DNA of 36,022 nt from Chlorobiota bacterium (GCA_013153605.1 JAADED010000082.1:1-36022), one strand, 5' to 3'. Positions 5,984 through 15,758 are shown, numbered from the stretch's first letter. Notes: generated by a model from the sequence alone, not told the origin. Numbers and translations: made by a program.

Positions 5984-8900
5984 TCAGCGGGATTTGACGC
6001 CCTCTTTTTTCTTTTCTTTCTTATCGTTCGTATTTTTATTTTTCGTTTTGTGATTCTTATCGGCCTCCCAAGGATAGGGAATGCCTTTGACTTTATATTG
6101 GTCGCGGTAATCGTGTTTGGGATTTTTCAGAGCCAAGTAAACGGCCCGTTGCACTTCGCTTCGAATATTCAATTCGTACAAAAGGCGGTTGTTCATGGAA
6201 GGATAGGTACGGTTTGACAGGAACACATACACGATTTGCTCTTCGGGATCGGCCCATACCATGGTGCCCGTAAAACCCTGATGGCCGTAGCTCGACGGCG
6301 ATATTTCCTCAAAGGTAGGGCCGGGTTGTCCTTTAAATTGGGGTTTGTCCCATCCCAATCCCCGACGCACCGAATCCCGCGCATAATGTCGTTTGGTAAA
6401 CACTTCCACGGTAGTGTCCGAAATATAGCGGCGCCCGCCGTAATAGCCTTTTTGGAGAAACATTTGCATCATTTTGGCCAAATCTTCGGCATTACCGAAC
6501 AAACCCGCATTGCCGTTCACCCCGTTTAACATGGCCGCGCCCATGTCATGCACGAATCCGCGTAATTCCTCGTGCCTCCAATAATTGTCGATTTCGGTGG
6601 GCACGATTTTCTCGGGCGGAAATTTTTTCCAGGCATTATAAGTGAGCGACCGGGCTCCCATGGGTTTGTAAAAAATCGAATCGGCCAGGACGTCAATGTC
6701 CGTACCCAGATTTTCGAGCAAATACTTCTTCCACAAATAAAAGAACAATCCGCTGTATTTGTATTCCTTTTTCTTGCGAAGCGGCGACTCCTTGATTTTT
6801 TGCCAGATGGTATCGGGATATGAATCAATGAGGTATAGGTTTCGGGATACGCGAATGGTATATCCCGGCTCGGGCTTGCGCCGGTAATATTGAGGGAGGA
6901 GGCGTCCTTTTTTGTCCATGGTGCTCAGGTAAAAGGGAATCCAGGGCTTGAGCCGCGCATAATGGGAGAGCACTTCACGCAAGATGAGCGAATCTTTGTT
7001 GCTTCCTTTCAGGTACGGCAACATATCGCCCAAGCGGTCGTCGAGTCCGAAAGCCCCTTGGTCATAGAGGTGCATCATGGTGGCGGTGGCGGCCAATACT
7101 TTGGTGACCGATGCCACGTCGAACACGTCGTCGGGATACAGGGGCTCGCGGGTGTCGTAGGTTTTGTGCCCGTATGCTTGGTGAAAAAAGATGCGTCCGT
7201 TGCGGGCGGCCAATACCACCGCTCCCGGTGCCGCCATAGTGTCGAGCATCAATTGCATGACGGAATCCACCTTGCGCAATTTGGCGGCATCCACACCCAC
7301 TTGTCCCGGCAAGCCGTAAGCCAGCCGTCCCAAGGGGCGGGTCCGAATACCATGATTGACGGGGTATTTGCGGTTTACCGTCACGGGCAATTGCCCTTCG
7401 AACGGGAGGGCGCCAAAAATCTGTTGGGGTACGATTTTTTGCGTAAAGGCATTGTTTTGATATGCCACAATCACCGCCCGGCCGGGAAGCTCTTCGTCAA
7501 AATCCCGCAATGCATAGGGTGAAGTGAATACCGCCAACACCATGGGTTTCCGCTCCCCGATTTTTCGAATGAGTTCCCGCTCGCGCGCATCGATACGATA
7601 AGGCTTCCAGGGATTGGAAGTGTTTTTCATCACCCCCACGATTACGTAATCGTATGCATCCAACCGGGCCAGGTCTTTTTCGGACTCGATGCGAATCCTT
7701 TCTACCGGGGCATATTTATTTAAATAGGTATAAAAGAGGGAATCCTGTTCTTTTTCCTCGCCGAAGGCCACGTATGCCGCCGGCCGGCTCACATCCGCCC
7801 GGGGGAGAAAATCTCCTTCGTTTTTAATCAAAGTAACGGCCTTTTCGTAGGCCTCTTGGACCAGGAGGGTGTCTTCTTCCGTACTGATGAGGCGGATATT
7901 ATCCGCTGGGCGGGGTTTGTAATCGAAGAGGCCGGCCCACATTTTGGCACGTAGGATTTTTTTGACCGATTCCTCCAGCATCTCGTCGGTTATGATGCCT
8001 TTGCGGTAAGCTTCTTTGAAATATGCAAAGCTTTTGTCGGGATCGGCGGAAAAAAGGATGATGTCGTTACCCGCCAAAAAGGCCATGAGGTCCGCCTGTT
8101 CGGGAGTGGTATAATCGGCCACGCCCTTCATGACCATGGCGTCGGTAAGCACCAGGCCTCGAAAGCCCAATTTGGTTTTCAAAAGGTCGCGAATGATGCG
8201 GGGCGAGAGAGTGGAAGGCACTCCCCGATAATCGAGCGAAGGAATGCGCAAGTGGGCCACCATCACCCCGGTGAGTCCCCGGGGAATCAAATATTTGTAG
8301 GGATAAAGCTCCACCGAGTCGATCCGGGCGGAATCAAACAGGACGGAAGGCAAGGTCTTATGCGAATCTTGAGAGGTATCGCCGTGGCCGGGATAATGCT
8401 TGGCCGTGGTGAGCAATCCCCGGTCTTGCAAGCCCTTCATCATCATGTACCCCTTGCGGGCCACGTTGTATTTGTCCTCGCCGAAGGAGCGGTTGCCTAT
8501 AATGGGATTGGCGGGATTGGTATTGATGTCCACCACGGGCGAATAATTCATGGAATAACCCAAGGCTTGCAATTGCTCGCCGATGCGGGTGCCGATGCGG
8601 TAGATGAGGGAATCGTCGCGTACGGCTCCCAAAGTCATAAACCAGGGATAAGGCAATACCGAATCCAAACGCATGGCCAGACCCCATTCGGCGTCGATGG
8701 CCAAAATCACCGGAATGCGGGAACGGGATTGGATGTAATTGTTCATCTTCAAATGGTCGGAGGGATGACCTTTGAGATACCCCATACCGCCCATATGGAG
8801 GTCGCGAATATAGTGATCGACCAATTTTTTGTTTTCCTCCGTAAATTCCGAAGGAATGCGCATCATAAACAACTGGCCGATTTTTTCGTCCAACGACATG

Positions 8901-9022
8901 CCGCGGTAAAGCCTGTCCACCATGGCTTCGGACAAGGAATCGATGTAAAAGGGATCGGGCTGCTGGGCGCGTAATCCTGCCGCCACCCACAATACGAGCA
9001 TTCCGGCAATCCATCGTTTCAT
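5984..9022 (-). CDS. Exported GH3 beta-N-acetylglucosaminidase / serine hydrolase fusion
   Basis: The 1012-residue protein starts with a Sec signal peptide ending GLRAQ and has two enzymes in one chain. Residues about 30-360 form a NagZ-like glycoside hydrolase 3 domain, with KHYPGHGDTSQDSH near 207-222 and a probable nucleophile Asp294 in LTDAMVMKG. A GH3-type C-terminal subdomain follows (about 380-560). Residues about 585-970 form a beta-lactamase/penicillin-binding-type serine hydrolase with S638-V-T-K641 and a YSG triplet where class C enzymes have YxN. The last 25 residues are Lys/Asn-rich. NagZ enzymes release N-acetylglucosamine from muropeptides, so a role in peptidoglycan turnover in the periplasm is likely. 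This fusion is known in Bacteroidota. A weak promoter match (TACCTTTC, 9076-9069) precedes it; read-through from the flippase gene 63 bp upstream is also possible. Confidence 0.92.
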   Translation of the reverse strand: MKRWIAGMLVLWVAAGLRAQQPDPFYIDSLSEAMVDRLYRGMSLDEKIGQLFMMRIPSEFTEENKKLVDHYIRDLHMGGMGYLKGHPSDHLKMNNYIQSRSRIPVILAIDAEWGLAMRLDSVLPYPWFMTLGAVRDDSLIYRIGTRIGEQLQALGYSMNYSPVVDINTNPANPIIGNRSFGEDKYNVARKGYMMMKGLQDRGLLTTAKHYPGHGDTSQDSHKTLPSVLFDSARIDSVELYPYKYLIPRGLTGVMVAHLRIPSLDYRGVPSTLSPRIIRDLLKTKLGFRGLVLTDAMVMKGVADYTTPEQADLMAFLAGNDIILFSADPDKSFAYFKEAYRKGIITDEMLEESVKKILRAKMWAGLFDYKPRPADNIRLISTEEDTLLVQEAYEKAVTLIKNEGDFLPRADVSRPAAYVAFGEEKEQDSLFYTYLNKYAPVERIRIESEKDLARLDAYDYVIVGVMKNTSNPWKPYRIDARERELIRKIGERKPMVLAVFTSPYALRDFDEELPGRAVIVAYQNNAFTQKIVPQQIFGALPFEGQLPVTVNRKYPVNHGIRTRPLGRLAYGLPGQVGVDAAKLRKVDSVMQLMLDTMAAPGAVVLAARNGRIFFHQAYGHKTYDTREPLYPDDVFDVASVTKVLAATATMMHLYDQGAFGLDDRLGDMLPYLKGSNKDSLILREVLSHYARLKPWIPFYLSTMDKKGRLLPQYYRRKPEPGYTIRVSRNLYLIDSYPDTIWQKIKESPLRKKKEYKYSGLFFYLWKKYLLENLGTDIDVLADSIFYKPMGARSLTYNAWKKFPPEKIVPTEIDNYWRHEELRGFVHDMGAAMLNGVNGNAGLFGNAEDLAKMMQMFLQKGYYGGRRYISDTTVEVFTKRHYARDSVRRGLGWDKPQFKGQPGPTFEEISPSSYGHQGFTGTMVWADPEEQIVYVFLSNRTYPSMNNRLLYELNIRSEVQRAVYLALKNPKHDYRDQYKVKGIPYPWEADKNHKTKNKNTNDKKEKKKEGVKSR

Positions 9023-9085
9023 GGCTCCCGTTTTAGCCCCGAATTTACGGAATCTTTTTGTTTTAGAAGAAAGGTAAATTTTGGA

Positions 9086-10417
9086 TTAATTGGAAGAATT
9101 AATAAAATTACTATTTTTTAATTCCGGCAAAAAATAAACCCCCATCACCCCCAAATAATACGCATTGGCCGCCACGTATGCCGCCATGACGCCTTCAAGG
9201 CCGCGGAGGGGGACCCAATGGGCCGACAAAAGGTAATACAGGCCCCAGTAGGATAGTTCGGCGAACAGGTATTTGTTCACCATGGCCTTGACCCACATGC
9301 GGTAAGCCAACAGAAGGGAAATCAATCGAACCGCATCCCCGGCAATTTGCCATCCGTACAAGGCGTTGACGGGCTCATATTCGGGCGAGAAGATGAAAAG
9401 GGTCAATGTCTCGCGAAAAATCCATACACCCAAAAGGCCCGCGGCCACCAGAGGGTAGAATTTAAAAAGCATTTCCTTGAGTTCCGCCTTCCAGGACCGC
9501 CCGTTTCGGCGCGACAGACGGGGAAAATAATACATATTGAATACCGGGGTGATGAACATAAAATAAAAGGCCGATACCTTTCGAACCGCATCCCAATAGC
9601 CGGCATGAACGATGCCCGAATCCCCGTAATGGCGAATAATTAAATTTCGCAATCCGATGGTGGCCAAGGGGATAACCACCGCCGTCACACCGGCCATCCA
9701 AATAAAAGGAATCAACCGCCGGAAATAGGCGCTCCGCTTGCGGGATTCGGCTCCGTTGCCCAGAGGAATCCATAACAGCTTGCGAATATCGGCACCGGCA
9801 CCGGCCAATATAAGCACCAGCGTCACCACCGGCACAAAAGCCACGGCCGTTAACGCCCCCTGCATTCCCGTATGGCGCACCAAAATCCAGGTGAGAACCA
9901 TTCCCGCAAAAGCGGCGGCACCCGTAAGGCGGGCTACCGTTTTGTAGCGCTGAAACCCCTGAAGCACCGCCAGCAAAATCAATTGAAGGGCATAAAGGGG
10001 GATCAGAAGGGCGGTAATATAAATGAGGACCAAATAATCTTTTCCCGGAAACAATAATTCGTTGATGGCGGGAGCGGCGGCCATTACCAAAACCATTAAT
10101 ACTACCGCCACGGCCAAAATCAGGCGATAGGTGGCTGCCAGAAAGCGGATCAGGCGTTTGAGCCGGTGTTGATAAAAGGCAGCATACCGGATGACGGCCT
10201 CGTTCATGCCCACCGTGGAAATTCCTTGAACCGCTTGGACGAAATTTTTCATTTGTTCGGTCAGGGCGGTCCCCGCGGGACCCAAATACACCACGATGAT
10301 TTTGTTGGTCAAATAGGCGAATATTACCCGCACCACCACCGCCGCCCCGTTGAAGAGGCTTACTTTCCACACCGTGGCGGGTCGGAAGAAATGTCGTATG
10401 CCGTGTTTAGAAGGCAT
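9086..10417 (-). CDS. Wzx-type oligosaccharide flippase / polysaccharide biosynthesis protein
   Basis: The 443-residue protein is hydrophobic throughout, with about 12 membrane segments, and matches the MOP-superfamily O-antigen translocase type. N-terminal blocks VWKVSLFNGAAVVVRVIFAYLTNKIIVVYLGPAG and ..GISTVGMNEAVIRYAA are characteristic of that branch. It should flip a lipid-linked glycan across the inner membrane. Its start overlaps the 3' end of the aminotransferase gene by 11 bp, which indicates translational coupling. No glycosyltransferase or polymerase lies in the window, so the substrate cannot be deduced. It is the last gene of the birA-led operon. Confidence 0.9.
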   Translation of the reverse strand: MPSKHGIRHFFRPATVWKVSLFNGAAVVVRVIFAYLTNKIIVVYLGPAGTALTEQMKNFVQAVQGISTVGMNEAVIRYAAFYQHRLKRLIRFLAATYRLILAVAVVLMVLVMAAAPAINELLFPGKDYLVLIYITALLIPLYALQLILLAVLQGFQRYKTVARLTGAAAFAGMVLTWILVRHTGMQGALTAVAFVPVVTLVLILAGAGADIRKLLWIPLGNGAESRKRSAYFRRLIPFIWMAGVTAVVIPLATIGLRNLIIRHYGDSGIVHAGYWDAVRKVSAFYFMFITPVFNMYYFPRLSRRNGRSWKAELKEMLFKFYPLVAAGLLGVWIFRETLTLFIFSPEYEPVNALYGWQIAGDAVRLISLLLAYRMWVKAMVNKYLFAELSYWGLYYLLSAHWVPLRGLEGVMAAYVAANAYYLGVMGVYFLPELKNSNFINSSN

Positions 10418-11516
10418 TAACGGCCGATATGACGGTTTCCACTTCTTCGTCCGACATCAAGGGATCGGCCGGAAGGCTGAGGATTTCCCGAGCGATTCGT
10501 TCGGTAACGGGAAATTCGCCTTCCAATATCCCTTGCAAAGCTTGCTGGCGGTGGGGCGGCACCGGATAGTGAATCAACGTGGCGATGCCTTTATCCGCCA
10601 GATAGGCACGCAGGGCATCCCGCCGGGGCGAACATATGACGAATTGGTGATACACATGGCTTCCGTCACCCTCAAAAGGCGGAATCCTTACCAGCGGATG
10701 CCGGATTCCTTCGGCATAGCGGCGGGCGATAGCCACTCGCCGGGCGTTGAGCCGGTCCAAATCGGGAAGTTTCTCGGAGAGAAAAGCCGCTTGCAAGGCG
10801 TCGAGGCGGGCGTTGGTGCCGGGATAGCGGCTGTTGTAGCGTTCCTCTTGCCCGTAATGGCGGAGAACGGCCACCAGGCGGGCCAGCTCTTCGTCATCGG
10901 TGGTGACGGCCCCTCCGTCGCCGAGGGCGCCCAAATTTTTGGTGGGATAAAAGCTCCACGCCGTGGCGTGAGCGCGGGCAATACCGTCTCCTTTTCGGAT
11001 GGCGCCATGGGCTTGGGCGGCATCGTCCAGGAGGAGCAATCCGTGGCGGCGCGCCAGCCGGGCCAAAGCCTCCATGGGGGCGCGCCGCCCGTATAAATGC
11101 ACGGGAATAATTACCCGGGTCCGCGAAGTCAGCACCCGCTCCACCGCCTCGGGATGCATGTTCAAGTCGGGCTCCGGCTCCACGGCCACCGGCTTCAAAC
11201 CCGCACGCACCACTGGAAGAATGGTGGCCACATACGTATGGGCGGGTACCACCGCCTCATCGCCTTCCCTCACCTTGCCCGAGAGCTTCCAGGCTTCCAA
11301 CACCAATTGAAGAGCCGAAAATCCCGAAGCCGTACCTACCGCAAAGGAATAGCCGCTGTAATCGGCCCATCGGCGTTCGAATTCCTCCACCGCTTCGCCC
11401 AAAATCAATCTTCCGCCGCGCACCAAGGCGTCGAGCCGGCGATGAAATGCCGGCAAATATCGGGAGTTGAGGCGGTTAAGGTCCAAGAAAGGAATCATGG
11501 GGTCCTTTTCATTCAT
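10407..11516 (-). CDS. DegT/DnrJ/EryC1/StrS family sugar aminotransferase
   Basis: The 369-residue PLP-dependent enzyme carries the family block SFYPTKNLGALGDGGAV, with the cofactor-binding Lys193. Other typical segments are PVHLYGRRAPM, LLDDAAQAHGA and NARLDALQAAFL. Relatives transaminate nucleotide-linked keto-sugars to amino sugars for surface glycans. Similarity in form to the Fuc3N-type enzymes (FdtB-like) suggests a dTDP-3-amino-deoxyhexose, but this is inference. The ATG at 11516 directly abuts the acyltransferase stop codon. An internal Met at 11498 (MIPFLDL) matches the usual DegT N-terminus and is an equally good start. It overlaps the flippase gene by 11 bp. Confidence 0.92.
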   Translation of the reverse strand: MNEKDPMIPFLDLNRLNSRYLPAFHRRLDALVRGGRLILGEAVEEFERRWADYSGYSFAVGTASGFSALQLVLEAWKLSGKVREGDEAVVPAHTYVATILPVVRAGLKPVAVEPEPDLNMHPEAVERVLTSRTRVIIPVHLYGRRAPMEALARLARRHGLLLLDDAAQAHGAIRKGDGIARAHATAWSFYPTKNLGALGDGGAVTTDDEELARLVAVLRHYGQEERYNSRYPGTNARLDALQAAFLSEKLPDLDRLNARRVAIARRYAEGIRHPLVRIPPFEGDGSHVYHQFVICSPRRDALRAYLADKGIATLIHYPVPPHRQQALQGILEGEFPVTERIAREILSLPADPLMSDEEVETVISAVNAF

Positions 11517-12458
11517 TCAAACGCGGAATTCCCATTCATATTGCGGCACCGGCACGGCGCCAAACGAATATTTCCAATAGGCCAACGTCTCATGAAGCCC
11601 CTCTTCCCGGCAAGCGGTACCCAAACTGACATACGGCGTCCGGGGGTAAAATGCTTTGATTAATTCCCATACCAATTTGTCCACCGCACCGCGGCCGTTT
11701 CCCGCCAAATCGGGACGGGCCGAAAGATATTGAAAATGCCGGGCATGCCGATAGGCATATACCACCGCTCCCGCCAAAATTTCATTTTTATATTGATAAA
11801 GAAAAAGCCGGATATTTTCCGGAAAACGGGAAGCCAACAGCCGGATTTCATCCAAGGTATGGACGGGTTTGGCCCCGTGGCGCTCATTCAGATTGCTTTC
11901 CAAAATATTCCAAAATTTTTCCCAATTTTTCGAAGGCACCACTTCGCCGCGCGGCGCCCGTTCGATGCTTCTTCGCCTGTCTTTGTTTAACAAAGTTTCG
12001 GGGTCCGTCCGCGTATCGATGATCCAAAACCATCTGGTACGCACCGCCCGGCCGAACCGGGAATAAACAAGCCGTTTCATATCCCCGCTTCTTCCCGAAA
12101 AAAAAGGCGGTATGTCCGTCAGCCGAATCCGTTTTGCCCCTTGTCGGCGATAAAAATCCAATACCGATTCCCATAATCGGAACATCCTTTCGGGCGCATA
12201 CCGGCGCGTAAGCAACCAGCCGCCGAAGGTCAATCCCCGGTGGGCAAACACGGTGTCATCCTCGCGATGGGCGGGCACCAATCCCGCCAATTTGCCTCCG
12301 TCATATACAAGTATGCTTGCATCGCGAAAGCGATCGCGGTGATAGTCCATATAGTCCCGCGTGAGGATAAAGGGAGATTCGGGCGAATGATCCACCGCCG
12401 CATCCCATTCCGGTTTGAATGAAGCATCGTAAGGTATAACTCTCGGTCTCAAACCCAT
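11517..12458 (-). CDS. FemAB/BioF2-like GNAT acyltransferase
   Basis: The 313-residue protein has the double-GNAT pattern of FemAB/BioF2-like acyltransferases. The N-terminal half contains SPFILTRDYMDYHRDRF and LVYDGGKLAGLVPAHRE. The C-terminal half contains FLYQYKNEILAGAVVYAYRHARHFQYLSA followed by VDKLVWELIKAFYP and LGTACREEGLHETLAYWKYSFGA. No signal peptide is present, so it is cytoplasmic. Neighbouring aminotransferase and flippase genes suggest that it N-acylates an amino sugar or decorates a lipid-linked glycan; aminoacyl transfer is also possible. Its start lies inside the end of birA (10-bp overlap) and its stop abuts the aminotransferase start. Confidence 0.75.
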   Translation of the reverse strand: MGLRPRVIPYDASFKPEWDAAVDHSPESPFILTRDYMDYHRDRFRDASILVYDGGKLAGLVPAHREDDTVFAHRGLTFGGWLLTRRYAPERMFRLWESVLDFYRRQGAKRIRLTDIPPFFSGRSGDMKRLVYSRFGRAVRTRWFWIIDTRTDPETLLNKDRRRSIERAPRGEVVPSKNWEKFWNILESNLNERHGAKPVHTLDEIRLLASRFPENIRLFLYQYKNEILAGAVVYAYRHARHFQYLSARPDLAGNGRGAVDKLVWELIKAFYPRTPYVSLGTACREEGLHETLAYWKYSFGAVPVPQYEWEFRV

Positions 12459-13174
12459 GGCTTCACTTCACGCATCGGAAAGGTCTCCTCGGATCCGTCG
12501 TCATGCCGGAAGAGCAGTCGTTCTCCCCTAATGCGGATCATTTTTCCGGGCAAGCATCTTTTGTCGAACAACAACCCCTTTTTCGGTCCGGGGGTGTCCC
12601 ACAGCCGTGCGAAAGCGTCCATTACGGTTTCGGCCGCGGCACGGCTCCACCGCCGGTAAGCCTCCACAATCCTGAAAATCCATGTGTCGGGAAGGGTATG
12701 ACGCCCGGTTTCCTTTAATACGGAGGTGGCTTCCAATCCCGGAAATTCCTCCTGGTTCACATTCAACCCGATGCCGGTCACGGCGTAACGGATGCGTCCG
12801 TGGCGCACCGCCGATTCCACCAATATGCCCGCCGCCTTTCGGCCGCCGATCAAAATATCGTTTGGAAATTTCACCGCCGCATTCATCCCTTCGCCCCGCA
12901 ACACGCTTGCCACCGCCACCGGAGCCAATAACTTGAGACGGTCGGCTTCGTCCCCGCCAAAGGGCGGATACCACACAAAGGAAAACAAAGCGTTCTTTCC
13001 TCTTTCGCTTTGCCACCGGCGCCCGCGGGTCCCGTGTCCCCGGGTTTGGTAGTCGGCCGCAACGACCGACCATTCCGGCACCCTGACATTACGGCGCATC
13101 AAAGCCTTCATTTCCGTTTGAGTGGAGGAAATGGTATCGAATTTGCATACGAAAAATAATTTTTCCGCTTGCAT
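12449..13174 (-). CDS. birA: Biotin--[acetyl-CoA-carboxylase] ligase (class I, no HTH)
   Basis: With the ATG at 13174 the product has 241 residues. It contains the biotinyl-AMP loop T44-RGHGTRGRRW54 and the catalytic-lysine region K102-F-PND with GGRKAAGILVE following, then the short C-terminal SH3-like domain. There is no N-terminal helix-turn-helix, so it is a monofunctional ligase that biotinylates the carboxyl-carrier protein and does not act as a repressor. The frame remains open far upstream, but that extension would run antisense into rsfS and lacks family similarity. A second candidate ATG lies at 13189, five codons upstream. It heads a tightly overlapping operon with acyltransferase, aminotransferase and flippase genes. 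Confidence 0.92.
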   Translation of the reverse strand: MQAEKLFFVCKFDTISSTQTEMKALMRRNVRVPEWSVVAADYQTRGHGTRGRRWQSERGKNALFSFVWYPPFGGDEADRLKLLAPVAVASVLRGEGMNAAVKFPNDILIGGRKAAGILVESAVRHGRIRYAVTGIGLNVNQEEFPGLEATSVLKETGRHTLPDTWIFRIVEAYRRWSRAAAETVMDAFARLWDTPGPKKGLLFDKRCLPGKMIRIRGERLLFRHDDGSEETFPMREVKPWV

Positions 13175-13204
13175 GTCGGGCGGGAGCATAAGAAATTTTT
13201 CATG

Positions 13205-13212
13205 TAAATTTG
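13205..13212 (+). promoter_or_regulatory. Promoter -7 element for rsfS
   Basis: TAAATTTG is an exact match to the Bacteroidota -7 element TAnnTTTG, 13 bases upstream of the rsfS ATG. No TTG is well placed for a -33 element, so the match is only partial. On the opposite strand, TATCTTTA (13226-13219) is one base off the same element and could serve birA, giving a compact divergent promoter region. Confidence 0.45.
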
Positions 13213-13225
13213 TAAATGTAAAGAT

Positions 13226-13621
13226 ATGAATAATAAAATTGACCGGTTGCCTGTGAAAGACAAAGTGTTGAAGGAAATCGTCAAAAGCATTGACGATAAG
13301 AAAGGTAACGATACGGTGGTCATCGATTTGCGCAAGTTTGACAACGTGATAGCCGATTATTTCGTCATTACCGATGCCACCAGCCATACCCAGGTCAAAG
13401 CCATTTCGGATCATATCCGTGAGCAATTGCGCGACCGTTTGCGCAAGAAACCCTGGGGAGTGGAAGGCGAAGAAAATGCCGATTGGATTCTGTTGGACTA
13501 CGGAGACGTGATCGTCCACGTATTTCGCCGCCCCGTACGCGAATATTACGATCTGGAAGGTTTGTGGGGCGATGCCGACATGTGGCGCCCCGGCGAGAAC
13601 GAATCCGAAAACGCCGGATAA
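13226..13621 (+). CDS. rsfS: Ribosomal silencing factor RsfS
   Basis: The 131-residue protein is the RsfS/Iojap type. It has FDNVIADYFVITDATSHTQVKAISDHI, the block WILLDYGDVIVHVF, and the near-invariant REYYDLEGLWGDA end. RsfS binds ribosomal protein L14 and blocks subunit joining in starvation. The C-terminal extension after LWGDA is short and charged. It is the first gene of the rsfS-ftsH-LUD-cdsA-psd run, and the gap to ftsH is 37 bp. Confidence 0.95.
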   Translation: MNNKIDRLPVKDKVLKEIVKSIDDKKGNDTVVIDLRKFDNVIADYFVITDATSHTQVKAISDHIREQLRDRLRKKPWGVEGEENADWILLDYGDVIVHVFRRPVREYYDLEGLWGDADMWRPGENESENAG

Positions 13622-13658
13622 GCCCCGGTTCTATTTCATGTTAAATCATTAAAGGGAC

Positions 13659-15758
13659 ATGCAAAATTCCAAGAACAATAACCGTCAAAATAAATCCGCT
13701 CAAAAACCCGAATCCGGGGGTAACGGAAAATTCGGGCTTTATATGTTTTACGCCCTGATGATCTTCGGGCTGTCCATGCTGTTTTTCAGCAAGGGCTCGG
13801 GATCGCACAGGGAAATTACCATCGACCGCTTTTTCGACCTCCTCCACAAGGGCAAGGTCAAAGAAGTGGTGATCCGCAACAAACGGGTGGCCGAAGTGTA
13901 CCTTACCGACGAAGCCCGCAAGGAAGCGCCTTTTAAAGATTTGCCGGGCGGTTCCGGTTTGTTTGCCACCGCCCAACCCCAGTACGTGTTCGAAATCGGC
14001 GATTTGCAATTGTTCGAACAAAAGTTGGAAGAAGCCAAAAAGCAAGGGATTGATTTCACCTACAAATTCAAAACCGAATCGGACGTATTCATGAATTTGA
14101 TGATCAATCTCTTGCCGTGGGTAATCCTCATCGGGTTATGGTTCTTTTTGATGAAACGCATGTCGGCGGGAGCCGGCGGCGGAGGGGGAATGCGCATTTT
14201 TAACATCGGCAAATCCAAAGCCGAGCTGTACGACAAGGACCGCAAACCCGACGTGAGCTTCAAAGACGTGGCGGGGTTGGAAGAGGCCAAACAGGAAGTG
14301 AAAGAAATCGTGGATTTTCTCAAAAATCCCGAAAAATACACCCGCTTGGGCGGCAAAATTCCCAAAGGCGTCCTTTTGGTAGGTCCGCCGGGAACGGGAA
14401 AAACCCTTTTGGCCAAAGCGGTGGCCGGCGAGGCCAACGTGCCTTTCTTCTCCATGTCGGGATCGGATTTTGTGGAAATGTTCGTGGGCGTAGGGGCCTC
14501 AAGGGTGCGCGACCTCTTTAAACGGGCCAAAGAAAAGGCGCCTTCCATCATCTTTATCGACGAAATCGATGCCATCGGCCGGGCGCGGAGCAAGCAAAAT
14601 TTCACCGGAGCCAACGACGAACGCGAAAATACGCTCAACCAGCTCCTCACCGAAATGGACGGATTCGGAAGCAACGACAACGTGATCGTGATCGGCGCCA
14701 CCAACCGCGTGGACGTGCTGGACAAAGCTCTGTTACGTGCCGGCCGGTTCGACCGCCAAATTTTCGTGGACTTGCCCGACCTCAACGAGCGCAAAGCCAT
14801 TTTTAAAGTTCACATGAAGCCCCTCAAACTGGCCGACGACGTGGACGTGGATTTCCTGGCCCGCCAAACGCCGGGATTCTCGGGTGCCGACATTGCCAAC
14901 GTGTGTAACGAAGCCGCCCTGATTGCCGCCCGCAAAGACAAAGACAAGGTGGACAAACAGGACTTCATGGATGCCATCGACCGCATCATCGGCGGACTGG
15001 AAAAGAAAAACAAAGTGATCAAACCCAGAGAGAAAAAACGGGTGGCCCATCACGAGGCGGGACACGCTTTGGCCAGCTGGTTCCTCGAACATGCATCTCC
15101 CCTGGTCAAGGTTACCATCGTACCGCGAGGACAATCGCTGGGTGCGGCATGGTACTTGCCCGAAGAACGGGTATTGGTGGAACCCGAACAAATGTTGGAC
15201 GAAATGGCGGCCCTCCTGGCGGGACGGGCGGCCGAAGAAATCATATTCGGCAACGTGTCCACCGGCGCCCTCAACGACTTGGAACGGGTGACCAAACAGG
15301 CACGGGCCATGGTGACGGTGTACGGCCTCAACGATAAAATCGGGCATATCACCTTCTACGATTCCACCGGCCAGGAATGGCAATTCAGCAAACCATACAG
15401 CGAAAAAACGGCCGAACTCATCGACGAAGAAATCAAAAAACTGGTGGACCTCCAATACGACCGGGTCAAAAAGCTGTTGCTCGAACATAAGGACGAACTG
15501 ATCAAACTGGCCCAACGGCTGTTGGAGAAAGAGGTGCTTTTCAAAGAAGATTTGGAAGAAATTTTGGGACCCCGCCCGTTCGGCTCTTCCGAAGATGAAA
15601 GCGGCGGCTCCGCATCCGAAGGAGAAAGCAAAACCGAAGACAAAGGCGGAGAAGTCGATGAAAACCGGGAGACACAGAAAGATGAATCGGGGAGTGAAGC
15701 GAATGAAAAGGAAAATAAAGAAAAACCTTCTCCTTCCGCCGAAGGAGATAAATCGTAA
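13659..15758 (+). CDS. ftsH: ATP-dependent zinc metalloprotease FtsH
   Basis: The 699-residue membrane protease has two N-terminal membrane segments (about 25-43 and 146-166) flanking a periplasmic part. The AAA+ module carries Walker A GPPGTGKT (about 241-248), Walker [12 protein letters not shown] (about 297-307) and the second region of homology ending LLRAGRFDR. The zinc site is HEAGH at 465-469. FtsH degrades misassembled membrane proteins and short-lived regulators. Residues after about 637 form a 60-residue Glu/Ser/Lys-rich low-complexity tail, longer and more acidic than in many FtsH proteins. The LUD-domain gene follows after 2 bp. Confidence 0.97.
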   Translation: MQNSKNNNRQNKSAQKPESGGNGKFGLYMFYALMIFGLSMLFFSKGSGSHREITIDRFFDLLHKGKVKEVVIRNKRVAEVYLTDEARKEAPFKDLPGGSGLFATAQPQYVFEIGDLQLFEQKLEEAKKQGIDFTYKFKTESDVFMNLMINLLPWVILIGLWFFLMKRMSAGAGGGGGMRIFNIGKSKAELYDKDRKPDVSFKDVAGLEEAKQEVKEIVDFLKNPEKYTRLGGKIPKGVLLVGPPGTGKTLLAKAVAGEANVPFFSMSGSDFVEMFVGVGASRVRDLFKRAKEKAPSIIFIDEIDAIGRARSKQNFTGANDERENTLNQLLTEMDGFGSNDNVIVIGATNRVDVLDKALLRAGRFDRQIFVDLPDLNERKAIFKVHMKPLKLADDVDVDFLARQTPGFSGADIANVCNEAALIAARKDKDKVDKQDFMDAIDRIIGGLEKKNKVIKPREKKRVAHHEAGHALASWFLEHASPLVKVTIVPRGQSLGAAWYLPEERVLVEPEQMLDEMAALLAGRAAEEIIFGNVSTGALNDLERVTKQARAMVTVYGLNDKIGHITFYDSTGQEWQFSKPYSEKTAELIDEEIKKLVDLQYDRVKKLLLEHKDELIKLAQRLLEKEVLFKEDLEEILGPRPFGSSEDESGGSASEGESKTEDKGGEVDENRETQKDESGSEANEKENKEKPSPSAEGDKS

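Noticed and set aside
13175-13519. Upstream extension of birA to 13519
   Set aside because: The added residues run antisense through rsfS and do not resemble an HTH domain. The biotin ligase core starts normally at 13174 or 13189.
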